From Conidiobolus incongruus B7586 (taxonomy: Eukaryota > Entomophthoromycota > Entomophthoromycetes > Entomophthorales > Conidiobolaceae), in assembly GCA_000697335.1 (NCBI GenBank), contig JNEM01009849.1, forward strand, positions 1 to 29,492: a stretch of 29,492 nucleotides of DNA, given 5' to 3'. The position numbers and the translations under genes were made by a program. This document shows positions 10,115 through 21,599 of the stretch, piece after piece. Each line of letters opens with the position of its first letter. The first letter of the stretch is position 1. The notes beneath the pieces were generated by a model. That model had not been told where the DNA came from. It saw nothing but the letters and a program-made list of their open reading frames with translations, and did not search any database.

Positions 10115-12053
10115 AACACGAGATCCATCTAGCCCCGTCAGGAATGAATCTGCTAAAGACTATAAAAGCTTACATAAGTTCACTAATAAAACATAACTAA
10201 TTAGTAACTATCAAATTAGGCAACTAACGGTTGCTCGATTCATTTAATTTGAAACGTGTTTATTTTGGTTAAACTGATCCAGACACAATGTGCGACTTAG
10301 CTCTAGTAGATCCTAGAGTAACTCCATAGGATGAAGCAGTCAGAGTTCGCCTAGCTGTCCAGCTTGTAGCTGCTGCTCACTATATAGGGGGAAAAGTGCT
10401 CACCTATTTGGACTCTCCGTTCGTCAAGATAGTAGTGGAAATCGGCCTGTCGCTGTTACTTGAGGCAAAAATACAATCAATATAAGACAATTTCTAACTT
10501 AATTCCGACTCCAACCCATCAAACACTAAGATATATTGTTTCAAACTCCTATGATTCATCAAAACTCGGGATCGCTACCATTTGGAGCGTGTATCAATTT
10601 GGTTTTAATTATAAAACTTCAATACATCTCGCTGTTTACTAATTCAGGGAAATATTGATTCAATTGTTATTGTTGATTATTAATAATAACATGTCGGCAT
10701 TTAGTTAAATGATAAGTTTTAGAAATTGATTGATTTAGGTAAAGAATTCTAATGATTTATTTTATTTTGTTACCTTAAAGCATGTTATAATATTATAATT
10801 ATAACCAATAATATTCTGAAAAATTCTCAAGTGTTATTGTTAGTATGCTAATTAATATATAGTTTGTTTAATTTTAAGGGCGCTTTTAAATTATTATTTA
10901 CCAAACATTATCGCCTACTTAGAGATTTGAATATTCATTTCGAATAGATTTTACATTATGGCTAATGTTATTTATTTTCAATTGTCTCATTATAAAATTA
11001 GCTGAATAATATTCATTTAATCTTTAGTCATTAATATAATTTAAAATTTTTATAACAAAAGAAATTACATTCTATTTATAATAGAATAATTACAGTTCAA
11101 AAATTGATCCTCATCTATAAATCATTTGGAGAAAATAGTGCCACGTTAAAGTATTTGAATATTAGCATAATATATATTATGTGAATATACAAAAACTATC
11201 AAATATATAAAATGATGAAGGATTAAGCCAATATATAATAGGATTAATAAACCGATGTAAAAAATCACATCAAAGTATAAACATTCATAATTTCCTATAT
11301 GAATTTGTTTATTTATTTATTGATGTATAATATACAAAAAACCTTTAAAACTACATGTTTTCTTTAGGAATTATTATTAGATTTATTGATCGATTCATCA
11401 CTATATTTGGCTCTGTCAAAGAAAACATATTGATTATTTTCTTTTAAATTTAACTGCGTTTGTCAGTATATTTTCAATAAAATTATTTCTATCTTTTAAA
11501 ATAATAAAATAGTTAAAGCCAATTGAATAATTTCGGAATTGGTTATTGAATTAAACCCAATTCGTTAATTTACAGTCATTGTTTTTGATATTTTATATCT
11601 AATATTAATATTATATATTTACATTAATATTTGATCATTAGTAGCTAATAATGCTATAATTTTTTTACCAACTAAAAAGATTTAAAATTTAATAATTATT
11701 TGGAAATTTGATACTATAAAAAATCTATTATTACAATTTAATACAATCTATTTTCTATTGATCATATTTGTAATAAAATATCAATATTATACCTGATAAT
11801 TTAAATATATATACCCAATATACAATAAAAATAATAATATTACAATTCGATCTAAATCATTTAATATACCTGATCTATATGCAATTTTCAATTTATCAAT
11901 GCAAAAATTAATTTTCATTTCTATAATTGAATGGTAATTAACTAAAGAGCAAACATTCAATTCCGACAAACAAAATTAAGAAAACCCTGATAATAAATTA
12001 TAATTATAAAAGGAGACAAAAACGAGCTATACACAAAACACCATGGTTAGATT

Positions 12054-12077
12054 TTAGCATTAATACCACAATGCTAA
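12054..12077. repeat. 8-bp stem-loop
   Basis: TTAGCATT (12054-12061) and AATGCTAA (12070-12077) pair perfectly around an 8-base loop. There is no T-run after it and no gene nearby, so its role is unknown. Confidence 0.45.
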
Positions 12078-13621
12078 TACTGAATTTATCTAATTCCCTA
12101 AAATTCAAATCCTTTCCAATAGAGTGTTTGAATTAGTTTCATATTGACTCGGTTAATTTTTTTCTAAACTAAATACCGAGACTCTTTCTAATTTGGAATT
12201 TTTTTTATTAGTTTGTGTTAATTCAATTTTCGATCTATTTAACTGGATACTCTTATTAATTTATTTTATGCTGGGCAATTGCTAGAATACCAATCAAATT
12301 TAGTGAAAATTTTAAATGATTAAAGTAAAAGAATCTATAACTTATATAATATTATAATGAATACTAAGATACTTTCAACATTTGGTAATACGTAAGAATT
12401 TCATCATCAAATTGTTGTTTAATAGCGATTTTAAACACAATTTCGCTAAATATTTATTATTAATAGAAAATTCCTCAAACTATTCAAAGTATACATTACA
12501 ATTATTGGTCAAATGAATGCAGTGTGATCATATTAAATAATATATAGAATAAAATATTTAATTATCTATACTATTCAAGTATAGAGTCCTAAAAAATTGA
12601 TTGTTTTATGAAACATTAATAATTCGTTTATTTGTCCTTATTAAAAATATTATTCAATAATTGAAAACTATTAAATTTTTAATTTTAAACATAATAGAAT
12701 ATAGTATATAGATATATTATAAATAAATCTGCAGCTTTATTTATCGTTTCAAGTTCTTGGATATTTAGTAAACATCAATTTATAAAACTATAGATTTTCA
12801 TCCCAGCTTTGTCAATAAAGTAGTCAAATTTCATATTTGCCAAGTGAGTAAATTTTTAGATTGATGGAAATTTATTAACTAAATGATGCATCAGTTCAAT
12901 TTAAAAATTTAAACAATTCCATTATTAATTATTAAGTAGTTTGAATAGAATATCCAATATAAAAACAATGATAAAAGGATTTCTATCATTTAAGCATTAC
13001 AACAATCTGTTATTAGTCTTAAACCAAATTCCACTTAAATTGAAAATTTTTATTACCCATTAATAATTCACAATTGATTGATATTCCGGTATTATCATTC
13101 TTCTTAAAAGCTTTGTTAACAATTTAGTTTGTGTATTTTGTTCACTCTAATTTTTGATTTCGGGTAAATTTAACAGGCTAATTTCACTGAGTCAATTATC
13201 CATAAATTTTTTTGTATTATTCGCCCATTTGGTATTTGTATCAATTTTGGTATCTTTTACCTATTCACATTAAAGTTTCAAAATTGAATGAATATTAGTT
13301 GATGATAAAAGATATCACTACTCTGTGGATATATCAATCAATATTCAAGGAATCAGATTAGGCCAAACAACGCGAAACTTGCTGAAACTTGAAGCTCTAT
13401 AGAACAAATTGAAATTCAGCTCGGTTTATATCACTCTATTAAGGAATCACAAAAATTTACAGAGTATTCAATTATTTTCAACTAAGTTTCAATTTCAAAA
13501 TAAATTACTGAAACCTAGAAAATAATAATAATAAATGAATTTTTATTATAAATTTTGATTGGTTAATGATATGATTCAAATTTTCCAATTGAGTTTGTGT
13601 TTCGGATTAATTTCTATAAGG

Positions 13622-13682
13622 GGGAGTTAATAATAGATAAATTTAGTTAACTATTCAACTCTGTTGTTCAAAGTTAACTCCC
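13622..13682. repeat. 9-bp inverted repeat with GGG/CCC ends
   Basis: GGGAGTTAA (13622-13630) and TTAACTCCC (13674-13682) are exact inverted copies with a 43-base spacer. The GGG/CCC ends make it less typical of the AT background. There is no element between the arms. Confidence 0.5.
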
Positions 13683-14434
13683 AAATTTAAGGTAGAAAAT
13701 TCAATTGAATATCATTATTCTAGATCATTCCTTAATAGTATTTGTTGTCAATAAGTTATTGAGATTGCTTAGTTATATGTATGTATATTAAACTATAATC
13801 CTTTGAAATTATTTTATTGAATGTGGTTTTGGAGAACTATTGGCTGAATTGATTTTACCAATTAATGATTATTTCCTCTTTACATAGATTTATAAAATTG
13901 AAAATTAGTGCTTTTTGACTTAATAATTATTGTTAATTTAAGGTTATTTAGTTTTATATATATTAAAAAATAGAGTTGATATTATATTATTTTTTCAGTA
14001 AAGTACTGATATTTTTTATCATTTAAATCGAATCAATCCCATTAAACTTTAGAATATGAAAATATTTAATATATCGGTATTATTATAATTGTTAGGATAA
14101 TCCTTTGAAGTGAATTGATGAATATAGTTGTAAAAATTCGTCCTTCATAATTTAAATTTATTGAACAAAAAGCAAATATATATAATCAATGTTATACTAG
14201 CTTTATATTTTTAAAATCTATTCAATTATATCAGCTTGAATAATAGTAGAATATATCTTCCAAAAAATATATAAACAATCATTCAAATAGATTAAATATG
14301 ACTTGAAAAGTTCATGATATATATATATTGGATTATGTAATTTAAATATTATTTTGATTATAGCTTTGCTATTTCGGATAGTTAAGTTTAAATTTTTTAG
14401 TTTGATTTAAATAAGACTAATTTGGTAATAGCTA

Positions 14435-14450
14435 CCAATTCATGAATTGG
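14435..14450. repeat. 16-bp perfect palindrome
   Basis: CCAATTCATGAATTGG is its own exact reverse complement. It contains a CCAAT box on each strand and lies about 0.9 kb upstream of the Zn2Cys6 gene. It could be a dimer-binding site, but nothing else supports that. Confidence 0.55.
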
Positions 14451-14879
14451 AAAATATAATTGAAATTGAAATTTGGACTCAAATTCAAACTCAAATTCTA
14501 TAAATACCAAATCTAATCCAATTCGTTGAGCTGAATGGAAATCTGAATTATCAAATTTTAGACCAGGAATTAGTCGTGTCAGGATTTAGGATAATTTTTC
14601 CACTAACCAAACGAGATCAAAAAAAAATTTAATTCATATCAAATTCAAATTCCAAAATCGGAGGATTTTCATTAGGAATTGAATTCAGATCGAAATTTGA
14701 AAAAAATTCAAGTTGAAAGTTTAAAGAGTATTCTATTTGGGATTCATTGGGTTGTCGGTAAAAGGTATTGAATTTGTTTATAAATTGATTTATCACAAAA
14801 ATTAGTCAAAACATTTAATTTGCCAATTTTTACATATCTTTGTTGTTATTAAACTTTTAAAAGATAAAAAAATATTGGA

Positions 14880-15375
14880 TGGGTATAAGGATCTACAATT
14901 TATCCAATGATTAAAGTGATTGCTGGTAAACTTGAAGTAGAAACTAAGCACTCAACTTAGGTACTGTTCTAAACTAGTAAATACATACTGGTCGAGAGAT
15001 AACCTGATAAAGGTTAATATACTATGTAAGCAAAGATTAGGGATAATTTGGGTTTAGAAATCTGAGTCAATTTATTCAACAATTGGCGGTGAATATGCGT
15101 AGTCTCTCTTTTTCTTTTAGGAAGTCAGAGGATTGGAGGGTTATTAGTAATCGAAGAACTGGAATCCAACAAAATCATCGACTTCCTAATTCATTCTGGT
15201 TTCCACACGCCTTCCAAGTTGGGAATGCTATCAAATGAGTTGATTACACACACACACACACACATTCAAGCACACTCACTTTTGAGATGAGGGGGTGGAA
15301 AGTAGACGGGATATTTTTTGCTATTCTATATTTTGACATATTTGGTAAGATGATTGGATCTGTAATTCTTCTGAA
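14880..15375 (+). promoter_or_regulatory. Upstream regulatory region of the Zn2Cys6 gene
   Basis: The 500 bases before the TATA box are clearly less AT-rich than the desert and have promoter-like content. There are CCAAT boxes at about 14904 (+) and, as ATTGG, at about 15132 and 15353. A pyrimidine run, CTCTCTTTTTCTTTTAG, ends at 15120. AGGAAGTC (15119-15126) and GACTTCCT (15180-15187) form an inverted pair. A CA repeat and an AGGGG stress-element-like motif at about 15290 follow. The pyrimidine run ends like a 3' splice site, so an upstream non-coding exon is possible, although the TATA box at 15376 argues for initiation downstream. Binding-site assignments rest on general fungal motifs and are unproven. 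Confidence 0.5.
15246..15264. repeat. AC/CA dinucleotide repeat
   Basis: A 19-base uninterrupted AC tract about 250 bases before the start codon. It is the only CA-type microsatellite in the window. Confidence 0.95.
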
Positions 15376-15385
15376 TATATAAATA
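15376..15385 (+). promoter_or_regulatory. TATA box of the Zn2Cys6 gene
   Basis: TATATAAATA is followed 9-25 bases later by a CT-rich block (CATTCTTTCTCTCTTTACTC), the usual fungal core-promoter arrangement. Initiation would fall near 15400-15415, giving a leader of about 90 bases with no upstream ATG. Confidence 0.7.
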
Positions 15386-15498
15386 GGCTCATTCTTTCTC
15401 TCTTTACTCTCAGTTATTCATTTTCTTGTATTTTATCCCTCTACATACCCTTTCTCCCATCACTTCATAGTTTTAATTTGTTTATTGATTTTCTTTTC

Positions 15499-16224
15499 AT
15501 GTCTACTTTAGCTCTTATTATGAATCAAGATCACACTCATTTCCGTCATAAATCATACATAAAGTCAGAATCACCCCTTCCTTCAATTATAGGTCAACCC
15601 GTCTTTAGTCCTAATATGTCATCTTCCTCAACATTTCAACTTCCGCCGATTTCATCTCTCACATTCGAGCAAAAACAAACTTCACCCAATCTTTCTAATA
15701 ATACCCAGTCATCTTCTGTCGCCCCTACTCCTTATTCCAATCGATCTTGTGATGAGTGCAGGAGAAGGAAGGTGAAATGCGATCGCAGAAAAAACTTTTG
15801 CAACCAATGCTTCCGCAATGGACTTTTGTGTACATATAATGACCCTATCCTTAAAAGGGGTCGTCGTCCCAAAGCTCAACCCCTCCTTAACCGTCGCAAC
15901 AGTGTTGTAGACAATACTCAATTCCACCATAGTCACCATTTTGATGCTCACAAATCTTCTCAAGAACCACACCTTCCAAGCTATTACAATCCCAACAGTT
16001 ATGCTAGTCGCTCTCCTGAGATTTACTATAGAAATCCCGTTTCTCTACCCACTCCTGTGGCTACATCTAACTCAACGTTTACGCCGTCGCCTCCTTCCGA
16101 TCCTTCGCAGTTCCCCACTCTTGGCGGATCTACTGCATCGTATGAGAAATTGGGCAACTGGACCGATACCTTCAGTTCCGATCTTCAAAAATATTCCCTA
16201 TCCAGTCAATCCTTCAGAGGATAA
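15499..16224 (+). CDS. Zn(II)2Cys6 binuclear-cluster transcription factor, small, single-domain
   Basis: An intronless ORF of 241 residues encoding a nuclear, probably DNA-binding regulator. Residues 84-111 hold the cluster as C84-X2-C87-X6-C94-X6-C101-X2-C104-X6-C111, with the usual basic stretch CRRRKVKCDRRK. All six zinc-ligand cysteines are present. A basic patch, KRGRRPK (residues 119-125), follows and resembles an AT-hook or nuclear localisation signal. The N-terminal 80 residues are Ser/Thr/Pro-rich. After the DNA-binding part come a His cluster (HHSHHFDAH, 143-151) and a Pro/Ser-rich tail with several SP/TP sites. There is no room for the fungal-specific TF regulatory domain that many members carry (whole proteins often 500-1000 residues), and no coiled-coil dimerisation segment is obvious. 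The ATG at 15499 is the first; the in-frame ATG at 15520 has the better context (A at -3) and would give 234 residues. Target genes are unknown. GC is about 45%, sharply above both flanks. Confidence 0.93.
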   Translation: MSTLALIMNQDHTHFRHKSYIKSESPLPSIIGQPVFSPNMSSSSTFQLPPISSLTFEQKQTSPNLSNNTQSSSVAPTPYSNRSCDECRRRKVKCDRRKNFCNQCFRNGLLCTYNDPILKRGRRPKAQPLLNRRNSVVDNTQFHHSHHFDAHKSSQEPHLPSYYNPNSYASRSPEIYYRNPVSLPTPVATSNSTFTPSPPSDPSQFPTLGGSTASYEKLGNWTDTFSSDLQKYSLSSQSFRG

Positions 16225-16234
16225 AATTAATATC

Positions 16235-16255
16235 CTTTCTTTCTTTCTTTCTTTC
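16235..16255. repeat. CTTT tetranucleotide repeat in the 3' UTR
   Basis: Five CTTT units plus one C, 11 bases after the stop codon and so inside the likely 3' UTR of the transcription factor gene. Pyrimidine tracts of this sort can bind RNA-binding proteins, but that is speculation here. Confidence 0.93.
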
Positions 16256-16332
16256 CTGTAAATTAATCATGTATTCTGTGGAGTTCTTCTCCAAGCATCG
16301 AACCAAGTTATATCAACATTCATTATTAATAT

Positions 16333-16345
16333 AATAAAAAATAAA
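16333..16345 (+). promoter_or_regulatory. Poly(A) signals of the Zn2Cys6 gene
   Basis: Two AATAAA hexamers (16333-16338 and 16340-16345) lie about 110-120 bases after the stop codon, a normal 3' UTR length for fungi. Confidence 0.55.
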
Positions 16346-19300
16346 TCCATCTCATATGATTAATACTTACTTCCTTCAAATCTATTTAATATTTTAATTT
16401 AACCAATATGATTAATTTTCCATAATTAATTAATCAATCAATTTCAAACTCTAAACTTGGTCCAAATTTAATTCCGAATCAATTGCGGTGTATATTACCT
16501 TATTCGGCATTCAGTTTCCAATTCCAAGAATATTCCTTTTAATAAAATTTGAATTGTTTAAGTTTATTCTAAGTAATGGTATGGAGAATTGTTTATAACT
16601 AAATTAGATTTTTTTTTCAGATGGATATTGGATGAATTTTTTATTTTATCATCATTGTATTTATAATATTCTAATCTCTTATAAATTTAAACTAGAATAT
16701 TAAAAAATTAATATATTTAACCATTTTGATATAATATATTTACTTAATAACCTCTACATTTTCAAAATAGCATGTATAATCAAGTTCATAATAATATAAC
16801 CAATAACATATAAAAAAAATAGTATATGGAATTATTAATTTATTAATTTATCAAAATTCAATATTAGCAGTATGCTATCGGGTGTTACTTTAACTTAATA
16901 ATAATTTTTAATTATTATATTCGATATCCGAATATTTAAATTAATAACAATATGAAATATTGTTTCAAATAGTTAATTATGTATTTTTTTTTCAATTAAA
17001 TACTATTTTCTAATAAATAAAATAATTTTATAAATATTTACTTATATAGTCATAATAATTTCATTAATAATATTGTGTAGTTAATAAAATAAATTGATAT
17101 GTATTAATAGGCAGATGAAAAAGCAATATCCAACTTGGAATAGGTAAAAAATATGTGTTAAGCCAACGCTTTAATATATTTATTATAGCAATACATATAT
17201 AATAATAATAATTCAAGGATAAAAAATGGATTTCAATTTGTAAATAATAACTTAGCTGCATATGAATATATCGAAAGATTTAAATATATTTAAAATGAGT
17301 TAAATACGATTCAGGGATAATATCTACGATACATTTAGCTAATTAAATCATTGAATTCATCTTAGTGAACAAAGAATATAAAATATATAGTTATAAGTGA
17401 TTGAATATTACCAACTTAAAAAGAAAACAATTAAGCAAATGGAGAAACATATTATGATCTCAAGGATCTTATCTGAATCGAGTTAATAATATATAGTTTT
17501 ATATTAAATATTTTTAAATTTTTGTTTAAAATGGCACTTTTTAGCCTATTAAAACAAATAACCAATAATTCGATTTAAATGTTATTATGAATTATTGCAA
17601 TAGTAAACTATTCGAAACAATAATCGTGACAAGTTGATATTTTCATTAAAATATTTCAAAAATAAACTTTTATAATATAAAAATATTAAATATGAATATT
17701 AATATTAATTTTAATATTAATTTATTCCATCTAATTTAAAGTCGATTAAACTGGGTTTAATATTAAATTTGGCGTTTACAATTGACAGCTTTAGGCGCAA
17801 AGTCAATTATTAAAAAAGTATTTAGTATGTATTTTAATAATAAAAAATGTGAAAAAAGTTAATAATTTAATGATTTTAAAGTTACACCTTTTAATTGGGT
17901 ATTAGATAGCTTTTTCTCCACTTGGTTAACATTTTTTTATATCTTATTACTGGATCAATATATCGGTATTCTGTGCTAGGAGGATAAAAATTAATTTGAC
18001 GATTATTATTATATTATCCGAAAATTCAATGACAGTTTCATCCACTACTAAATATAATTTATAATCTTGAAAGCTGGTTCTTACTATACCTTGGCACATT
18101 ATAATGTCTTACAGTCACCATCATCTCCATATATTCTTGTATTTTTATATAATTTATTAAAATTAATTTAATTATTGGATTTTAATATATTAATGAACCT
18201 CAATCTCTTTAATTTTCAATTATTGAAATATTTGGACAAATATTCTTTTTAATAAATATTATTAATATTGAATAAAATCATTATAATATATTCAAGAATC
18301 AAAATAAAATGAGAAATTCTTGGAATTGGTCAACTATATTAATTCTATTTTATATAAACTATTATATTTTTTTTCAATTGATACTCAGAGTTTTTAATTT
18401 CAAGTTTTAATATTTTTCTCATTTACTAAATTAAATTTTATATTCTAGAACAGGATAGGCGATGAATTTTTTATTGAAATCAGGATAGACGTTATATATC
18501 TTGTTGGTAAGTCAATGATAAAACATGTTACTTTTTTACATTGAATGCTTATTATTTTTCAACTTCGCTTTTCACATTTTTGTCTATAATATCTTTTTGT
18601 CACTAATCCAAAATTATGAATTTTGAAAGATATTTTACCTGAATTCACCAATTGGAGTAAAGTTCAATGAATATGGGATAGTTTTGATTGGTTAATCATC
18701 TAGAATATTACCATTTTGAGAAAGTGTTTAATTTAATCGAAAATAGTGCATTTTTATATAATCAAAACATTTATTTGTTGAATGGCTATAATTAGAAAAA
18801 CGATTTATGTTTTACAATGATATATATTATCATTAAACTATGTATATTTAACCTTATCACAAAAAATTTTAGTAGTCAATTTATTTAATATAAGCTATTA
18901 ACTCAAAAATTGATTGAAGGTATTGGTGTGGGTAAATCAAAAAAACATTAATCCAATTTTAAGTGACATTTTGATTTGAAATCTCCACTAAGTTTAACCT
19001 TTAATATCAATTCATCAACATTCTATCAAGATAATAGATTTTGTATAACATTATCAATTAATTTAATTTCTCTAACTCATTAAATCATTTTAAAGGATCG
19101 GCAGCATCATTGTGTTTGAGGGATTAGCGTAGGTTTAAGGTTTAAAATAAAATACCAAGCATTGAATTTGAAATATGATTGGGATAAATATTTGATTAAA
19201 TCATTTATTCTCTCAATGTTCAGATTTTTTATTAATTTGATTATTATGAAAAAATCACTAAAAAATATATTAATAATTTAACCATTATAAATATAAGTTA

Positions 19301-21599
19301 TTGTAATATATTTATAATTAATAAATAATATTTTAATAAAATATTAATCATAAAATATTATTTTTTTAAAAAAAAAATTAATTTTAACACAATTTATAAT
19401 AAAAAAAATTCCAGAATTTAATAATAATTTTAAACTTAATTATATTCCGAGAAAATATGAATCAACATCAAACTAATAAGCTACTTAATAAACTATGCTG
19501 TTAATTGTTAAACAGTACTTTCAATTGTTTTATAATCATCCTTGACAATCGGAGAGTTTTAAAAGTATATTGTTTATCAAATAAATGTTTGCACATATAA
19601 GTTTTTAGAAATTAATGTATAATATATTATATTGATAATGCATCACTTGGAACCAAAATTATCTATGTACTGCTTTTTGAAATATAAACGAATTAAAATA
19701 ATATAATTTTCTTAATAATTATAATCCCTTGTGATGATTATTATGATATAATCCTTATACAAGGGTTTATGATTAATACATTATATATTATAAAATAATA
19801 AATAATTTAAAAATATTATTTTTAATTGGTTTATTCAAAAATTTTGTGTTATATAATAATTACCAAAATTTAATATTTTTTTTTGTTATTTTTAATATAT
19901 CCGTTTCAATTTTCAATTTTTAATATTTTTTTTATTAAAATTATAATTCAATGATTATTTTATTTTAGTAGAATGAGTTAATTGAATATATATTAATTAA
20001 TTTATAATTATGAATTTTATAATTTACAATTTATTCAACAATTTAAACTATTACACTTCGGCTTGACTTTTTTAGAAATTTGTCAATATTTCAATTGATA
20101 TTTTCATTCACTATTTGGAATAATGCCTCGGGAAAAATCTTATTTTATAGATAAAGCTATGAACTTGTTATAGTGTATCGCTATTGACCCATATTAAATT
20201 AATAAAAAGCAATATCAGAAAACTAATAAATAGAAAATATTACAGCTACAGATTGAATAATGTGGTAATTGAGCATTAAAATGCACTCATATTGATATTT
20301 TTATCTAGAGATTGAATGTCCTACATAATTTTTAATTTAACTGAATAAAAACAGTATAGATAAAAATTTATTATTACTAAATATAATATATTAGAATAGA
20401 TTAAGAATAGTAAAGAATTAAATAAGCCATTTTCAAATAATATTTCTCTTTAATGTCAATATTTTTATTTCCTTCAAAAAAGTTTAAATCACTAAAATTC
20501 ACTAATATACCTCAAATTATTCAATATATAAATTTAGAAATTAATTTAATATTATTTGATCTACAATTTGATAATATGCTAAATATAAATTCAATTATAT
20601 GTGTAACTTAAAAATTAATTATTTGTTTATTAATTTGTTAATTATACTCTATATTATTAAAATTACTTATCTAATTATTTTTAAAACTAATTTTAAATTA
20701 ATTTAATATAATAATAATATTCTATATTAAAAACAATATATATATATTGGTTAGTTAGTTAGATAAATATAATATGAAAATATTAAGTTGGTAAAAAAAT
20801 TTTGCATAAAGTTGACAAATGAGAAATTGTTAGAAAAAACCTTTTTTTTCTATGAAGAAAATCTCAATTGAAAGTTATATTATTGAAATCAATTTTTGAT
20901 AAAGTTCAATGATAATAATTGAAACGGGTGAAGCATAATTGATATAAATGGTACAACTTATATTCATTTAAAATTTGGTATTTTTTATATAACATAATTT
21001 TTAATTATATATAAGAGATATTTGATTACTATATATATTTAGAAAATTATGAAATAATATTTTGATTAAAATAATTAAAAATTTAAACATATCTAAAATT
21101 TAATTGGCTAAATTAAAAAAAAATCTTTTTAATTTTATTAAAATATACCAATTAGATATTTAATTCGTATTTAAATATGGTAATTAAACTTATTTTATAT
21201 TAAAAGATCTGTATATATTTATATTATCAATTATTGATATATAATTAAATATTTCTATATTTGATTTCAATAATTGTAAATAATAATAAAATGAATATAA
21301 TTAATGTAATTTAATAGTTATAATTTGTTTCTAATTAATATAATCTAAATTATATTTTCATTGATAATATTGTAATATCTATTTGTTTTCAAATATGAAC
21401 ATTATTTCAATTATTTTAAATAATTGTTGCCTTTTGATTTATCAAATATCTATGTAAAGTTAGATCATATAAACTATATTTAATAACATAATCAATATAT
21501 AAATATATCAAGATAAATATATATATTATAAGGTCAGAAATTGATCCAGTAAAATGTGTTTAATATTACATTAATAGAATCACATTTTCAATCAAATAT
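16346..21599. other. AT-rich gene desert, no gene seen
   Basis: About 5.2 kb near 80% AT. The longest open frame (17064-17261, 65 codons, -) is rich in Ile, Leu and Tyr and fits chance in AT-rich DNA. There are slightly GC-richer patches at about 17740-18140 and 19090-19140, and a short direct repeat at 18451-18491. No gene, RNA or complete element could be supported. Confidence 0.6.
18451..18491. repeat. Short direct repeat, CAGGATAG(G/A)CG
   Basis: Two 11-base copies with one difference lie exactly 30 bases apart (18451-18461 and 18481-18491). It is too short to assign to an element. Confidence 0.5.

Larger units (their letters stand above)
10009..10474 (+). mobile_element. GC-richer island, probable broken mobile-element remnant (LTR-retroelement possible)
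   Basis: GC rises abruptly to 38-53% (for example 52% at 10081-10140 and 53% at 10321-10380) in DNA otherwise near 20%, which indicates inserted sequence that has not yet drifted. LTR-like marks on the + strand are a 5' TGTCACT edge at 10009, a TATAAAAG box at 10161, AATAAA at 10185-10190, and a TGTC/GACA inverted pair at 10009 and 10282-10285. A frame with Ala/Val/Leu-rich content spans roughly 10288-10483, but I cannot match it to gag or any other protein and it is not intact. AATAC occurs just before 10009 and again at 10470-10474, a weak candidate for a target duplication. It also carries stem-loops (10010-10026 and 10065-10114). The family is uncertain, there is no second LTR in view, and the element is clearly broken. 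It appears younger than the flanking DNA, an inference from composition only. Confidence 0.35.
10643..14430. other. AT-rich gene desert, no gene seen
   Basis: About 3.8 kb near 80% AT. Open frames (the longest is 60 codons at 11787-11969, -) are within chance. Small inverted repeats occur at 12054-12077 and 13622-13682. A + strand frame at 13292-13525 has a single stop in 77 codons, but no recognisable motif. Confidence 0.6.

Noticed and set aside
10460-10642. 60-codon open frame (+) at the tail of the GC-richer island
   Set aside because: It is of chance length, has no recognisable domain, and extends past the compositional edge of the island.
11787-11969. 60-codon open frame (-)
   Set aside because: It is of chance length in AT-rich DNA and has an AT-driven Ile/Leu/Tyr/Asn content.
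13292-13525. + strand frame with one stop in 77 codons
   Set aside because: It lacks a start codon, has no recognisable motif and shows no clear GC rise. It is compatible with chance over six frames and 29 kb.
15709-15972. 87-codon open frame (-) inside the Zn2Cys6 gene
   Set aside because: It is a shadow of the real coding strand, which has the complete zinc cluster.
15941-16261. 106-codon open frame (+) overlapping the end of the Zn2Cys6 gene
   Set aside because: It is an out-of-frame shadow, made long by the higher GC of the real gene.
17064-17261. 65-codon hydrophobic open frame (-), could pass for a small membrane protein
   Set aside because: The Ile/Leu/Tyr/Phe richness follows directly from AT-rich codons. 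There is no promoter or supporting context.
18080-18140. YGDD-like tetrapeptide on the minus strand, reminiscent of polymerase active sites
   Set aside because: The frame is only about ten codons long and no flanking polymerase motif is seen, so it is coincidence.
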